A stretch of 64,000 bases of DNA from NCBI RefSeq assembly GCF_050624435.1, contig NC_134541.1, positions 11,338,995 through 11,402,994 on the forward strand, in the 5' to 3' direction. This DNA comes from Tenrec ecaudatus. Its lineage: Eukaryota > Chordata > Mammalia > Afrosoricida > Tenrecidae. This document shows, one piece after another, positions 1-10,855 of the stretch (positions are counted from its first letter, which is position 1; each line of letters begins with the position of its first letter). The notes under the pieces are model-generated. The model was not told where the DNA came from. It saw only the letters and a program-made list of their open reading frames with translations, and did no database searches. Made by a program: the position numbers and the translations under genes.

Positions 1-981
1 GCGGTGGTGCGTGTGGCACGGGACCGGGTGGCACCAAGGGTCGCTGTGAGCTGGGTGGGCACTCACAACCACCGACCAAGCCCAAACCAAACCCACTGCC
101 TTCCAGTGAGTCCAACAAGTCCCAAGCGCTGTTTCACCCTGGCTTCATAAGAGAACTGTTTCCCCCCTTCATTTTACATATGCAGCATAATCAAATCTGT
201 TGATTGCTCATCATCTGATAAACGGGGAGGGGGAGATAGAGCGATTTATCTATATTTGCCCTTTTTCAATGCCGCCTGAGTTCTTTTCTTCTTCAAGCCT
301 GCTAATCTGCACAACACTCATGTGCAGCCTCCTAAAGGCTTGCTCAGAGACTTCTTTGTTTCTCAGAGCTCCATAAACTATTTACATACAACGAAGATTA
401 AGAAGTACTTGAGGATAAATTACCATACCTTGACAGAAGGTCACACCCACACCCACCCTCCAACATTAGAGCCCCACCCATACCTCCTCTGAAGGACAAA
501 GAGAAATTGGAAATTTGTTTTAAAAGGTATCAGCCTGAAGAAGCTGAGTTCCACTGCCAAGATCAGGGTGGCTGGTCTGCACTTCCGGGCCTATTTTTAT
601 AGGGAATGAGCCCCCAAGAACCGCCAAGCTCTGTCTGCTCGTTTGGCAGACACGGTCCTTTCAATAGTCTTCTACTCAGCCGTGTCATGTGATGTGACAT
701 ATTATAGGAGCAAGCTTCACAAAATTAGTGGGACACCCTGACGCAATCACGCAACCCCACCTATAGGAGACTGCTGGTCCCGTAGTCTTGCTAAGTCCCC
801 TCTCCTAGATACCCTGCCTTCCATGCACCTGCTTGCCTTTCCGCAAATTCTGATTTTGTAACTTTGTAGTTTCTGCCCCAAGGACAAAAATATTTCCTCT
901 CGTCCTCTTGTTGGAGTGATCCCCTTGTTGGATTATTGTGTACGCAGTCTCTACTCATAATCCTCTATTGCCTTGTTGTTG
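1..981. other. Intergenic stretch, no gene seen
   Basis: I see no exon-like open frame, no splice-flanked coding segment and no recognisable repeat apart from ordinary A/T-rich runs. The short open frames here show no domain and no codon bias. Confidence 0.6.
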
Positions 982-1122
982 CTTTTTAATACTTTTATCG
1001 AGGGCTCTTACATCTCATCACAATCCACACATTCCTCCAGTGTGTCCAGCACATTTGCACATATGCCGCCAGCATCATTTTCAAAGCATTCTCTTCCCAC
1101 TTGAGCCCCTGCCTTGTTGTCT
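982..1122 (-). mobile_element. L1 3'-end fragment (young family)
   Basis: This is the reverse complement of an L1 3' UTR terminus that recurs at least ten times in the window. It runs from the oligo(A)-side tttttaatacttttat through catcacaatccacacattc to the ttgagccc block. It is 5'-truncated, as is usual for L1. The family assignment rests on the recurring untranslated tail, with A-rich end and a polypurine tract in the longer copies, since no ORF2 sequence is attached. Confidence 0.65.
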
Positions 1123-1312
1123 TTTTAAGTGGGAAAATGTCATGGTCTTTGCATTCCATTTTTTCATGAACATATATATATATGTATATGAAAAACACAC
1201 ATATGTAAATGTCTGTGGAAAATGGAATTTATACATATACATGACATGTACACTCCAACGCGTATCGACCCTCTGGAAGATAGTAGAATTGCCCCCTGGG
1301 AGTTTCCAAGGG

Positions 1313-1314
1313 TG

Positions 1315-1347
<33 letters not shown>

Positions 1348-1436
1348 TATATATATAAAATCATTTTTTATATATATATAAAATCATTTTACTGGGTGTG
1401 TGTATATATATATATATATAATCATTTTACTGGGGG
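1313..1436. repeat. (TA)n / (TG)n microsatellite block
   Basis: Three runs of alternating TA, with short TG runs, are separated by repeated copies of the L1 terminal block aatcattttactggg (near 1358, 1381 and 1420). The microsatellite appears to have grown at the A-rich end of the adjacent L1 and to have copied that end with it. Confidence 0.8.
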
Positions 1437-1712
1437 CTCATACAGCTCTTATCACAATCCATGCATACATCCATTGTGTCAAGCACATTTTTACATTTGT
1501 TGCCATCATCCTTCTCAAAACATTTGCTTTCTGCTTGAGCCCTTGGTATCAGCTCCTCATTTTTCCCTCTTCCTTCCCCATTCCCCCTCCCTCATGAAGC
1601 CTTGATAATTTATAAATTATTGTTATATTGTCATATCTTACACTGTCCGGTGTCTCCCTTCACCCACCTTTCAGTTGTCCATCCCCCAGGGAAGAGGTTA
1701 TATGTAGATTCT
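1420..1712 (-). mobile_element. L1 3' end inserted in an AfroSINE
   Basis: This minus-strand L1 3' UTR piece reads from tcattttactgggggctcat to the ggttatatgtagattc segment found in longer copies (13111-13421, 61607-62173). It interrupts the SINE described at 1243-1828. Confidence 0.7.
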
Positions 1713-2178
1713 TTCGGCTGTAAATCTTTATGAGAGCAGAGCCTCATCTTTGCTCCACGGAGCAGCTGGTGAGTTTGAACTGCTGACCTGTGGTTAGTAG
1801 TCAAACATATAATCCACTACATCACCAAAAGTCTTCATAATTATATATATAATTATACACAGATATAATTATTGATATTAGACCTAATTACTGGTTATAT
1901 AGAACCACAGATTTTAATATTTATGGATAACTTCCAATTCATGGTGACCCAGGCTTCTTAATTCATGCCACTCTGCTTCCTGTCCCGTAAAGTGAAATAA
2001 TAATGACAGCTGCAACATAAAATCACATCAGGGTCTTCAGGGAACCTTCTCCTCTCACTGTGTCCAGCCCCGCGGGTGTCAGTGAGGAACGGGGGCAGGG
2101 CAGATTCTGCAGACTCCAGTGTGCCCAGAGGAGTCCTATGGACTCTAAATTTGTTTTCACTGACAGCTTCAGTCATCA

Positions 2179-2284
2179 GGGAGCCCCAGTGGAGTAGTAG
2201 TGGGTTACAGTTTGGACTGATGACCACAAGGTCAGCCCTGCCTTCTGAGGCCACTGAGTTGGAGGTGTTGAGTGAGCCTTAGAT
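2179..2284 (+). mobile_element. AfroSINE, 5' part
   Basis: The head gggagccccagtggagtagt and the block ctgatgaccacaaggtcag match the start of better copies such as 18451-18656. The 3' half is missing. A SPIN-like element begins immediately afterwards. Confidence 0.55.
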
Positions 2285-2478
2285 CAGTGGTTCTCAACCT
2301 TCCTCTTGCCATGGCCCTTTCATACAGTTCCTCATGTGATGGTGACCCCCCAGCCATAACATTATTTTTTTTGCTACTTCATCACTGTCATTTTTTTTAC
2401 TGTTAGGAATCAGGTGACCCCTGTGAAAGGGTCATTTCACTCCAAAAGGGGTCATGACCCACAGGTTGAGAACCGCTG
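2285..2478 (-). mobile_element. SPIN-like hAT non-autonomous transposon
   Basis: The element starts cagtggttctcaacc and ends ggttgagaaccgctg, giving hAT terminal inverted repeats. Its interior matches what I remember of SPIN in reverse orientation (cctgtgaaagggtca, gctacttcat). It is 194 bp with no coding capacity, so it was mobilised in trans. Flanking 8-mers ccttagat and tcttagag agree at 6 of 8 positions and have TA at the centre, as expected for Buster-group hAT target duplications. Confidence 0.8.
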
Positions 2479-3047
2479 TCTTAGAGTATTTGGGTTGTTG
2501 GTTTGTTTTGGTCTTTCTTTTAGAGAAAACACACAACTTGAAGAGGAAGCTGGTATGCCCAGCCCATGTCTCTGCTGTAGTGCCCAGCACTGGGCTTGGT
2601 TAATGTCCCAGCTTGATCTCCTGGGAGCCTCTCTAAGAGGGTCATCACCTTCTCTACTTGCCCAGAGAGGTTCGGTCATTTGTCCAAGTTCACCAGGGCA
2701 TGCAGAGTGTCAGAGAGGCAGGTAGTGTCGATTTCACAACTATGACTTCCATAATTTGGGGACTGCAACCTCATAGCTTTGTGGGAATCCCTGATGGGTT
2801 CACATGTACTATGTGTATGACACACAGACACATCATGTGAGTGCCTTCAAAAAGTTCCTGAAAAAATAGAAGGAAAAATAAGGGCCAATAGATAACATCA
2901 CAATAAATGGAGAAAAGGTTGAAGTTATCAAGGATTTCATCTCACTTGGATCCGTAATCAATGCTCATGGAAGCAGCAGTAAAGAGATCAAATGACGCAT
3001 TGCACTGGGTAAATCTGCTGCACAGACCTCTTTAAAGTGTTGGAAAG

Positions 3048-3229
3048 CGGGGGAGCGGGAAGGGAGGGGGAAAAAGAGGACTCGATGCAAAGGGCTTAAG
3101 TGGAGAGCAAATGCTTTGAAAGTGATTAGGGCAAAGAATGTGCAGATGTGCTTTATACAATTGATGTATGCATATGTATGGATTGTGATAAGAGTTGTAT
3201 GAGTCCCTAATAAAATGTTAAAAATAAAT
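3048..3229 (+). mobile_element. L1 3' end with 14-bp target duplication
   Basis: A 5'-truncated L1 tail contains the polypurine tract, the taagagttgtatgagtccct block and an A-rich end. It is bounded by exact copies of aaagtgttggaaag at 3034-3047 and 3230-3243. Removing the insert and one copy restores the RTE sequence. Confidence 0.85.
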
Positions 3230-3299
3230 AAAGTGTTGGAAAGTAAGGATGTTACTTAGGACTAAGGGTACACCTGACCCCAAGCCATGATATTTTCAT

Positions 3300-3469
3300 T
3301 TTTATTAATCATTTTCCTGGGGGGGGTGCTTCTTACAGATCTTATAACAATCCATCATTCAGTTGTATTAAGCACACTTGTACATATGTTGCCATCATCA
3401 TTTCCAAAACATTTTCTTTCTACTTGAGTCCTTGGTGTCAGCTGATTTCTCCTTCCTCCCCACCCTCCC
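3300..3469 (-). mobile_element. L1 3' end with 18-bp target duplication
   Basis: This truncated L1 in minus orientation (attttcctggggggggtgct up to the polypyrimidine tract) lies between aagccatgatattttcat (3282-3299) and aagtcatgatattttcat (3470-3487). These are an 18-bp duplication with one later mismatch. Confidence 0.85.
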
Positions 3470-4069
3470 AAGTCATGATATTTTCATTGCCTCATACACA
3501 TGTGAAGACTGGACGTTGAATAAGGAAGATCAAAGAAGAACCGGTGCCTTCCCCGTGCTGTCAACACATCCTGGGAGTACCACGACGGGCCACCAAAAGG
3601 ACTAACAAATCCCCCTCGGAAGAAGCCCAGCCAGAACGCTCCTTAGAAGCAAGGAGGGCGAGACTTGGTCCCAAGCACTTTGGGCATGTCAGGAGAGACC
3701 AGTCTCTGGAGAAGAACACCACGCTTGGTAAAGTGGAGGAGGAAGGCCCTCAACAAGATGGACTGAACACCCAGCGTGGCTGCAACCATGGGCTCAGGCA
3801 CAGGAGCAATTATGAGGACGTCCCAGGACGGGCTAGTGTTTCGTTCTGTTGGGCACGGGTTCCCGATGGCTCAGAACTGACTCGATGGCACCTAACAACA
3901 ACACAGCAGAAGCAGTATGTTGCTGTTCGATGCCATGGTGTGGCCCTGGCTCCTGGTGACCTCCCGGAACACAGCAGGGGATGATTGCCTGGTCCCGCCC
4001 ACCGGAAGAGTCATTGATTTCTTTAGCCTGTTGCATATGCTGTGTCCTGTCGTACCTTCCAGGTGAAGA

Positions 4070-4330
4070 GGCTCCTCTTCCGGAAAGATGCCACACAACA
4101 TTCTGTGGTGATCCACAAGATGTTCATTGGCTAACTTTCTGGAAGTCAATCACCCGGCCTTTCGTCCCTACTCTGTCTCCATCTGGAAGCTCTGTCCAAC
4201 CTACGAGGCATCCTGCTGGTACCTGAAATCCTAGTGGTATGGCTGCCACCTTCACAGCAACACGCAGGCCCCCACCGACTGGCAGACTGGCAGCCTGGGT
4301 GCTGGAGATTAACGTAGCCAAGAGCAAAGG
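4070..4330 (-). repeat. Dispersed repeat, RTE-associated
   Basis: The block from tctgtggtgatccacaagat through cctgctggtacctgaaatcc to cagcaacacgcaggccc resembles 25390-25500 in the same orientation, where it lies at the 5' side of an RTE endonuclease relic. It may be the 5' region of the same LINE or a related SINE. I cannot name the family firmly. Confidence 0.35.
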
Positions 4331-4334
4331 GGCT

Positions 4335-5440
4335 GGTGGGTTTTCCCTCTCGACTAACCCCAAACTAGACGCATCCAGTGATATAAATGATACGTGTACA
4401 TTTCCACATCTCCCGGCCTAGAAGAACAGTAAGAAGCCTAGAAGAAAGTAGCAGAAATGCCCTACATTTGAGACGTGGGCGGGGCATGGGCTGATAAGAA
4501 AGCTTTGATTCACTCCTGAAAGCTAAGTAGGGAGATAGAGGAATCCATACACGTTTATTGCTTTCTCTCTTCTTGGCTCTTTCTTGATAACTATCTTCTT
4601 TTATTCATCTGTCCCATTGTATGCTAAGTTATGGTGGGCTGGGGCTGATCCCTTCACAAAGGCCTTTGTTCTCCGCTTCCCCCTACACACTGGGGAGACT
4701 CGCTCCTCCCAGGAAGGCTGCCCTGGCCCCCAGTGTTTACCTATGGGGCCAGCGTTGTTTTCCTTCAGCTTCTTGGGGATGTCAGGAAAGCATGAGAAAG
4801 ACGAGCGGCTCTGGCATCTACACGCTGGACATGATCGGAGTCTTTGCGTCCAGCGTGTACCCCTTACAGACCCGATGGAGAATTCGATTCCCACGGGGCT
4901 GGGCCGGGTCCTGGAAAGGGCCCCTCTGTCCCTCCCCACTGGAGGCTGCGCGAAGCGATCTGATATTCCCTCGGCTAATGTTCCGGTGGCCTTACAAGAT
5001 ACGGATTAGTATTCTGGGGTGATAAATACACAGGCAGCCAGGCATTTGCCAGTTCCCCGTCCCCACACGCAGAACTCCGTGTCACGTCCTCGGTTTGTGT
5101 TGTTCAGCCGGCGCCACAAACCCTTCTGGAATCGCACTTTCCTTTTCCATTAGCTCTATCTCAACGGTAATAAAAATGAATATACAACTAAATAAAAATC
5201 CCCTATTCCCTGTTTTGTTTTTTTCCTCCTAGATTAAGATCTTTATGCTAAGAAAGACAGGGGTGGGGTGGGGGCGGGTGGGGACAGTACAGAAGGTAGC
5301 TGGAAAGCAGATGAAATCCATTTTTATTTCTGGAGCCATATTGAAAACTGTCTGTTCGTTCTTTGAAAGCAGTGTCTGGAGTGGGGTGGCGGGGAACACA
5401 GCAATGACCCTGAACTGAACTCTGTGGTGATCCACAAGAT
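4335..5440. other. Intergenic, no gene seen
   Basis: Unique-looking sequence. The longest open frames (about 140 codons near 4584-5022, both strands) overlap one another in different frames and show no domain or splice context, so I treat them as chance. Confidence 0.5.
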
Positions 5441-5444
5441 CCCC

Positions 5445-5612
5445 GAGTTCATTCCGATGCATCGCAACCCTACAGGACAGGGTAGAACTGCCCTCATGGG
5501 TTTGCAAGGCGGTCACTCTTCACGGGAGCAGAAAGCCTCATCTTTCTCCCACGGAGCAGCTGGTGGATTCAAACTGCTGACCATTCTGTTAGCAGCCCAA
5601 CACATAATCCTG
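5445..5612 (-). mobile_element. AfroSINE
   Basis: Near-complete minus-strand copy: caaccctacaggacagggta, then the tctttctcccacggagcagc block, then ttcaaactgctgaccattct and gttagcagcccaacacataa. Confidence 0.8.
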
Positions 5613-5867
5613 GACTGATCCAGGATAAACTGCTCTTGATCTTGGATGATGGGCTGTAGTAAAAATGTTTTCATTGGCAGGGTGTGTGGGAGGGGGGGGA
5701 CTGAGATTTTTTTTTTTCTTTAAAGGAGGCTTGGGTCAAATCCTTTCGGAACCTATGCTCTGAAGGGGAAACAGAGTTGTCTAAGGGCTTGGCAAGTGTC
5801 AACACACAGAAACGTGCATTCTTCGCTCCGTGGTTCATTCTAGCCCGACGGGGAACAAACAAACACC

Positions 5868-5960
5868 AACGTCCAACAACCCCTGATGAACGGATGAGCA
5901 AACTATAGCCCTGCCATACAATGGAATCTCACAATAAAAATGAAGTTAAAAAAACAACAA
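5868..5960 (+). mobile_element. Ancient L1 fragment
   Basis: accaacgtccaacaacccct followed by catacaatggaatctcacaa and taaaaatgaagtt matches the 3' UTR-proximal L1 stretch common to old mammalian L1s. Confidence 0.5.
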
Positions 5961-5965
5961 CTAAC

Positions 5966-7437
5966 AAACAGAGTCCCTGGTGGGCTTCAAGGAACAGAGG
6001 CAAGCTAAATGAAACGAGGGCGACAGAGATGGTGGTGGTGGCATTGTCTGGGGGCCTGCGGTGGCCCTTTGGGGGGGGCACTGAGCCCCTCCCTACACTC
6101 ATAGCCAGTCTTCTGCCCCTGGGAAACGACACCCTGGGCTGTGAGGCTCAGAATGAGTTCCCCAGATGGAGCCCCCCAGAGTGGAGATTCTCTCAAAGGG
6201 ATAAAGAAAGAGCTAGAGGCTTCTGTTTGCTTTGTTTTGTTCCAGTTAAGTTCTGAAAAGGCAGGACAATCACAGGCATCAAGAGCCACAAGTGTTTAAA
6301 ACAAAAAAATAAACAACCATGAAAAGTCCCTTCACTCTATCCCGAAGCTCCTGCTCCTCCTTTCCCCAAAGTGACCAGTACCGGTTTCTTTTGTATCATT
6401 TTGTCAGTACAGTGTGCAGATCCACTTAAACACATTTACTCCATGCCTTTACTGCAGCATCAATATACTGTACGGATGGATGCTTTGGCAAGTCTTCCCC
6501 TGCAGTACTAACATCTGGGCTTTCGTTCCATCTCAAAGCTAGATGAGCTTCCTGGGGTGTGTGTGTGTGTGTGTGTGTGTACAGTGCCCCACCTCACAAA
6601 TGCATCCCTACCTATCCAGCCAGTTCCCAAACAGGGCTGCTAACCTGGAGCCGCCGCCCGTCATTCACCCGGTGAGAATTCTGCAGGCTGGAGGTCCACA
6701 CGTCCAGTTAGGAGGTGGCAGGCCTTGTTCTTAGCCCATTGGTACAGAGGGAACAATCTGAGGTGGCTATGTTGATGAATGAGACTAGCTTGCCATGCCT
6801 TTTGTGTAACCAGAAAGCCGCCCCTATCCACAACCCTGAGATCGGAAGGAGCTACATAGGACCTGGCTACCGTGTGAACAACTGCTCTGTAAAGGAGTGA
6901 GATGGAGCCGAGGGAGTGAGCATCCTTTCAGACCTACAGGGTGACCGGGCCTTAGGCTGGGTTTTCACACATCACTCTTCAAACAGTAAGCCTGGTCTTG
7001 TTTTGTTGCTTGCTTGCTTGCTTGTTTGTGTTTTAATAAATTTGAGTTTTATTCCACGTTTTCTTCTCACCCTGTCCAGGATCTTCTAATGTGAGCCTGT
7101 ACAGAGTAGGAGAAAAATGTGGAACAAAATCATTCATACAAAAGATCAAGGTTACTGGTCACATGGAGACAGGTGGGACCCCAAAGCCATGGTCCTTAGT
7201 CAGCCTGCAGGCCTGAACCTCAGCTGCCTCCCTGGCTCTGTCTCCAGCCACGGAATGGACAGTCTCTTAGGGACACAGTAACACCCCGGAGGTGTGCGCC
7301 TGATCAGTAATCAACCGGTTCAGCTCCAAACGGCAGCAAGCCAGAAAGGGTTAGGAAAGAAAGATGTGTAGAATTAACCAGTAGGCCACGAGGTCTCCTT
7401 TAGGCTTCCTATTGACTGTTCATATTTAAATTCAAGC
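5966..7437. other. Intergenic, microsatellites only
   Basis: I see no gene. A (GT)12 run lies at 6557-6580 and a (TTGC)n run at about 7007-7028. Confidence 0.5.
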
Positions 7438-7652
7438 TAGGGGTCCCTGGGTGGTGCCAGTGAACACAAACTCAACCACTAGGCGGAATGAAGGAGCACA
7501 GCTTGAAGCCACCCAGAGGTGCCTTCCAGGACAGGCTTGGCGATCAGCTTGTGAAAAGCCACAGGCACGCAAGGCCCATGGAGCGGGTCCACTCTGCGCA
7601 CGCGGGTCTCCATGAGCCAGAGCCAACTGGATGGCAATGAACAACCCAGCAA
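7438..7652 (+). mobile_element. AfroSINE, diverged
   Basis: The copy starts ggggtccctgggtggtgcca and ends gagccaactggatggcaatg. The middle (accactaggcggaatgaagg) is an altered form of the tRNA-like block. It is older than neighbours such as 11495-11711. Confidence 0.55.
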
Positions 7653-8396
7653 CTGTCATGGTTCAGTGTTAACTGGCCCGAGCCACGCCGGTGCTCCCTG
7701 TAGAGGAAACCAATACGTCAAAAAGCGTATCCATTCAAGGCCCTCCTTGAATTCTCAGTCCTCGACCCATCCAGCCCACAGCTCAAAATCCACTCCCCTC
7801 TGCTGTGAGGGCTCGCATCACACACAGGTCCCACCCCTGTTATCTGAAAGAGAAGCTTTCTTGGACTGAAAGGGCGGACAGGAATGAAGCAGCTGCCGTC
7901 CATTTATGAGGTACAGCCTCGCTGCTTCCCTCCAATGGGGTCTCCACTGGGGCCAGGTGCCTTGGTGGAGTCCGGAGTCAGTCAGTCCCCTGAGGCCCCT
8001 TCATGAGATCCAACAGAGGCTTCCACCTGTTCAGGCGTGTGTGTGTCGTCTAATGTAGAAAATACACGCCCTGTGAAATAGGCTCTGAGACGTTTGGGAT
8101 GTTTTGGGAACGCCACGTTAGAACCTTCTGGGAGTCCACTTCCCGTCATTCTCCTTGCCCTGGCTGCTACCATGACTCCTGGCACTGGAGCTGCTGACTG
8201 AGGCTGGAGTGGCAGGTGGCAGCGATGGTAGCTGCCAGGGTGACAGGGAGAGCAGCGTGAGGAGGGAGTGGAGCACCACCAGCCCCACTTACTGTTCCAT
8301 CCCCTGAGCAGCCGGAGCAGCCCGGCCCCCTCAGTGCGCACCTGCCCTCAGACGAAGCAGAGAGACTGCGCCCAGAGCCATGTCCTCTGCCTCAGC
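7653..8396. other. Intergenic, no gene seen
   Basis: G/C-rich unique sequence. The opposing 119- and 102-codon frames at 7982-8576 overlap and lack support. Confidence 0.45.
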
Positions 8397-8572
8397 GATT
8401 GCCATTCCACCCATGGGCCCAAGGAGTATCCTGACCCTTTACAGGGTTTGCAAGACTGCCCAGCTTTTGAGGAACCACCAATTTCATTGTTCTCCCAGAT
8501 GGAGGCTGGTGGGTTTGAACTGCTGACCTTTTGTCTAGTAGCTCAGTGCAATCCCCCCAGTGCCACCAGGCC
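8397..8572 (-). mobile_element. AfroSINE
   Basis: Contains ggctggtgggtttgaactgc and the terminal cagtgccaccagg. The 5' side (ccctttacagggtttgcaag) is somewhat rearranged. Confidence 0.7.
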
Positions 8573-9023
8573 TTAAAAGAAGGGCCACTTTTTCTTTGGG
8601 GTTGGGGGTGAGGAATAAAACCCATGACAAAAAAATCTTACAGGGCCACAGACGTGTACACTGTCAGACATTGGACGTTAAGCGGTAGACATTTGGGCCG
8701 AGGTGTTTGCGTGCACACAGATACTTGTACGGTTTCACAGCAACACCCGTCAGGCTTGGATGTGCACAGGAGCCACGTGTGGGTTTTCTGCGAAAACGCA
8801 GGTCGTGATTCGGCAAGTCGGACTTCCTGGCAAGCCCCCAGGGGTTGCTGCTGCCATGTGAGAGGGGTGTTTCAGTTTTTTATTTGTTTTTTATGTGTTT
8901 TGAGGCAAATGAGAGCATACTTACTATTCTGCACCGTGTGTATACATGTCCGTATTGGGAAGATAAGATGATATATATCTTTCCACGCCTAACAAGCTGT
9001 GTGTACCTATTGATACTCTACAC

Positions 9024-9583
9024 CATTGGCTCTCAACCTGTGGGTTGCAACTCTTTTGAGGGTCAGACGACCCTTTCACAGGGGTTGCCTAAGACCACCG
9101 GAAACACATATTTCTGAAGGTCTTAGGAACCAAGACACCATTCCTCTATCCGTGTCTCCAGGCGGGTCCGCCCACATGCAGATAAGCTGATCAGTGAGAA
9201 AGAAGGGATCTCAACCTTCCCACTGACATTGGCTTTTTACGCAGACTGTCGCAATGTGACAATGTAGTTTATTGTTGTTGTATTAAGACTGTTACCCATG
9301 CTATACCATGCTTCAAGACAAAATGTCATTGATTTGTCATTAGAAAGAAATATTTCAATATTTCACAACTTATAATTACATATTGTTTTTGTGATTAATC
9401 ACTATGTTTTCATTATGTTCAATCTAAAAATACATCCTGCATATCAGATATCTACATTTAGATTTATAATGGTAGCAAAATTATAGTTATGAAGTAGCAA
9501 TAAAAATAATTTATGGTTGGGAGTCACCACCACGTGGGGAACTGTATGAAAGGGTCATGCATTAGGAAGGTCAAGAATCACTG
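9024..9583 (+). mobile_element. SPIN-like hAT transposon, long derivative
   Basis: The first part reads like the SPIN 5' end (ggctctcaacctgtgggttg, then gaccctttcacaggggttgc, then atttctgaaggtcttagg). The last part matches the 3' end (gtgattaatcactatgtttt, atacatcctgcatatcagat, gaagtagcaataaaaataat, ending caagaatcactg). Between them lies about 250 bp not present in the two short copies. No open frame of useful length exists. The flanks have TA at the expected place but no clean 8-bp duplication. Confidence 0.8.
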
Positions 9584-9639
9584 ACTTAGATGAACCTGGT
9601 GAGTAGGACAGGTATTTGGAAGGCTGGAAGTTCCTCTCA

Positions 9640-9690
9640 CGGGCACTATTGACAAGGGTCAATGGCACCTAACAACACCAACACCAACCT
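9640..9690 (+). mobile_element. RTE/AfroSINE tail fragment
   Basis: ggtcaatggcacctaacaac followed by an ACC/AAC-rich run matches the shared tail seen at 3880-3904. Confidence 0.5.
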
Positions 9691-9691
9691 T

Positions 9692-10601
9692 CTAATCATG
9701 GGAAAAGATCATACAGCCCCAAACCTTGGGGTGATTTACAAAAGAACCCACCAGTGTTCTTCAAAAAAGTTAAAGTCCCCTCAATGCAAGAACACTTTGT
9801 GCTAACAACCTGGCACCCTGTGATGCTCACCCTCCCTGAAGACAAAACGGGTGCACATGCAAATGTGGTGAAGAAAGCTGATGGTGCCTGGCTATCAAAA
9901 GATATAGCGTCTGGGTTCTTAAAGTCTCAAGGTTAAACAAGCAGCCATCTAACAGAGAAGCAGCAAGTCCACACGGAAGAAGCACACCAGCCTGTGTGAT
10001 GTTCATGAGATGTTGACAAGAATAGATAACAGTATCAGAAGACCCAAAACAAACAAACAAACAAACAAAATATATTGTTGAGAATGATGGGGGTTGGAGC
10101 AGAGACCCAAAGCCCATCTGTAGACAATGGGATGTCCCCTCACAGAAGGGTCACAAGGAAGGGATGAATCAACCAGGGTGCAGTGTAGCGCCAATGAAAC
10201 ACACAATATTCCTCTGGTTCCATGAGGCTTCCTCACCCCCCACCATCATGACCCCAGTCCTGCCTTGCACTTCGGGAGAGGCTGAAGCATGTGCACTGGT
10301 ACAGGTAAGAGTTCAGCACACATGGAATCCAGGTCAGATAAACCCCTCAGAAACAGCAATGGGAGGAGCAATACCAGTAGGGTAGGGGGAAGGTGGGGAG
10401 AGTGGGGGGGATAAACTACAGGGGAAGGGAGACAGCTGCTAGTGTAAGATGAAAATAATAATAATTTACAATTTATCAAGGGGTCACAAAGGTGAGGGGG
10501 GAGGGAGGGTAAAAGCAGGAGCTGATACCAAGTTTAAATAGAATGTAAAGATTTAGAAAATAGTGATGGCAACACATGTACAAACATGCTTGATATGGTT
10601 G
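9692..10601 (+). mobile_element. L1 3' UTR, longest copy in window
   Basis: About 0.9 kb of L1 3' UTR in order: gcgtctgggttcttaaagtc, aaacaagcagccatctaaca, agcacaccagcctgtgtgat, gacccaaagcccatctgtag, a polypurine tract near 10495, and gctgataccaagtttaaata. An (AAAC)n run lies at 10049-10069. The terminal ataaaatgatttt is lost. A SINE fragment follows directly. Confidence 0.75.
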
Positions 10602-10602
10602 T

Positions 10603-10640
10603 GCTTAGCAGCCCAAAGCATAACCACTACGCCTCCTCTA
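10603..10640 (-). mobile_element. AfroSINE head fragment
   Basis: gcttagcagcccaaagcata then accactacgcctcc is the minus-strand 5' end of the SINE. Confidence 0.5.
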
Positions 10641-10729
10641 TGTCCTGAAGGTCCCTCAATGAATCCAGAGGCTCAGAGACAAAACAAGGAAGGCAATGGC
10701 AGGCCGAGTCCCCTTCTTCACCTGCGCAC

Positions 10730-10855
10730 AATCAGAATCGCAGCCCAGGCGGCTGGCCTCTAATCAGCTCTGCGACCTTCTTTCTGTCAGTCATCATGCT
10801 TCTTGCTGCCTCAGTTTCCTCATTTGTCTGATGGACCTGACAGCAGGGAAGACAA
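10730..10855 (+). mobile_element. MIR relic
   Basis: tgcctcagtttcctcatttg and the preceding ctctgcgaccttctttct match the core of MIR, the ancient mammalian-wide tRNA SINE. Confidence 0.6.

Larger units (their letters stand above)
1243..1828 (-). mobile_element. AfroSINE split by an L1 insertion
   Basis: The two halves of one minus-strand tRNA-like SINE lie at 1243-1311 (ending gggagtttccaaggg) and about 1713-1828 (starting ggctgtaaatctttatg, with the gtttgaactgctgacc box). In intact copies these two blocks are contiguous. The L1 tail and a TA microsatellite between them therefore arrived later. AfroSINEs are tRNA-derived retroposons of Afrotheria and depend on LINE enzymes for copying. Confidence 0.7.
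2850..3904 (+). mobile_element. RTE-clade LINE 3' portion, split by two L1s
   Basis: This is the C-terminal end and 3' tail of an RTE/BovB-like LINE. The segments 2850-3047, 3230-3299 and 3470-3904 join into one relic: ttggatccgtaatcaatgct, then ggactaagggtacacctgac, then agactggacgttgaataagg, then the tail actcgatggcacctaacaac. Two truncated L1s interrupt it, each flanked by a direct repeat of RTE sequence. The reading frame is degraded, so it is inactive. The RTE assignment comes from recalled family sequence. The joining order is seen directly. Confidence 0.75.
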
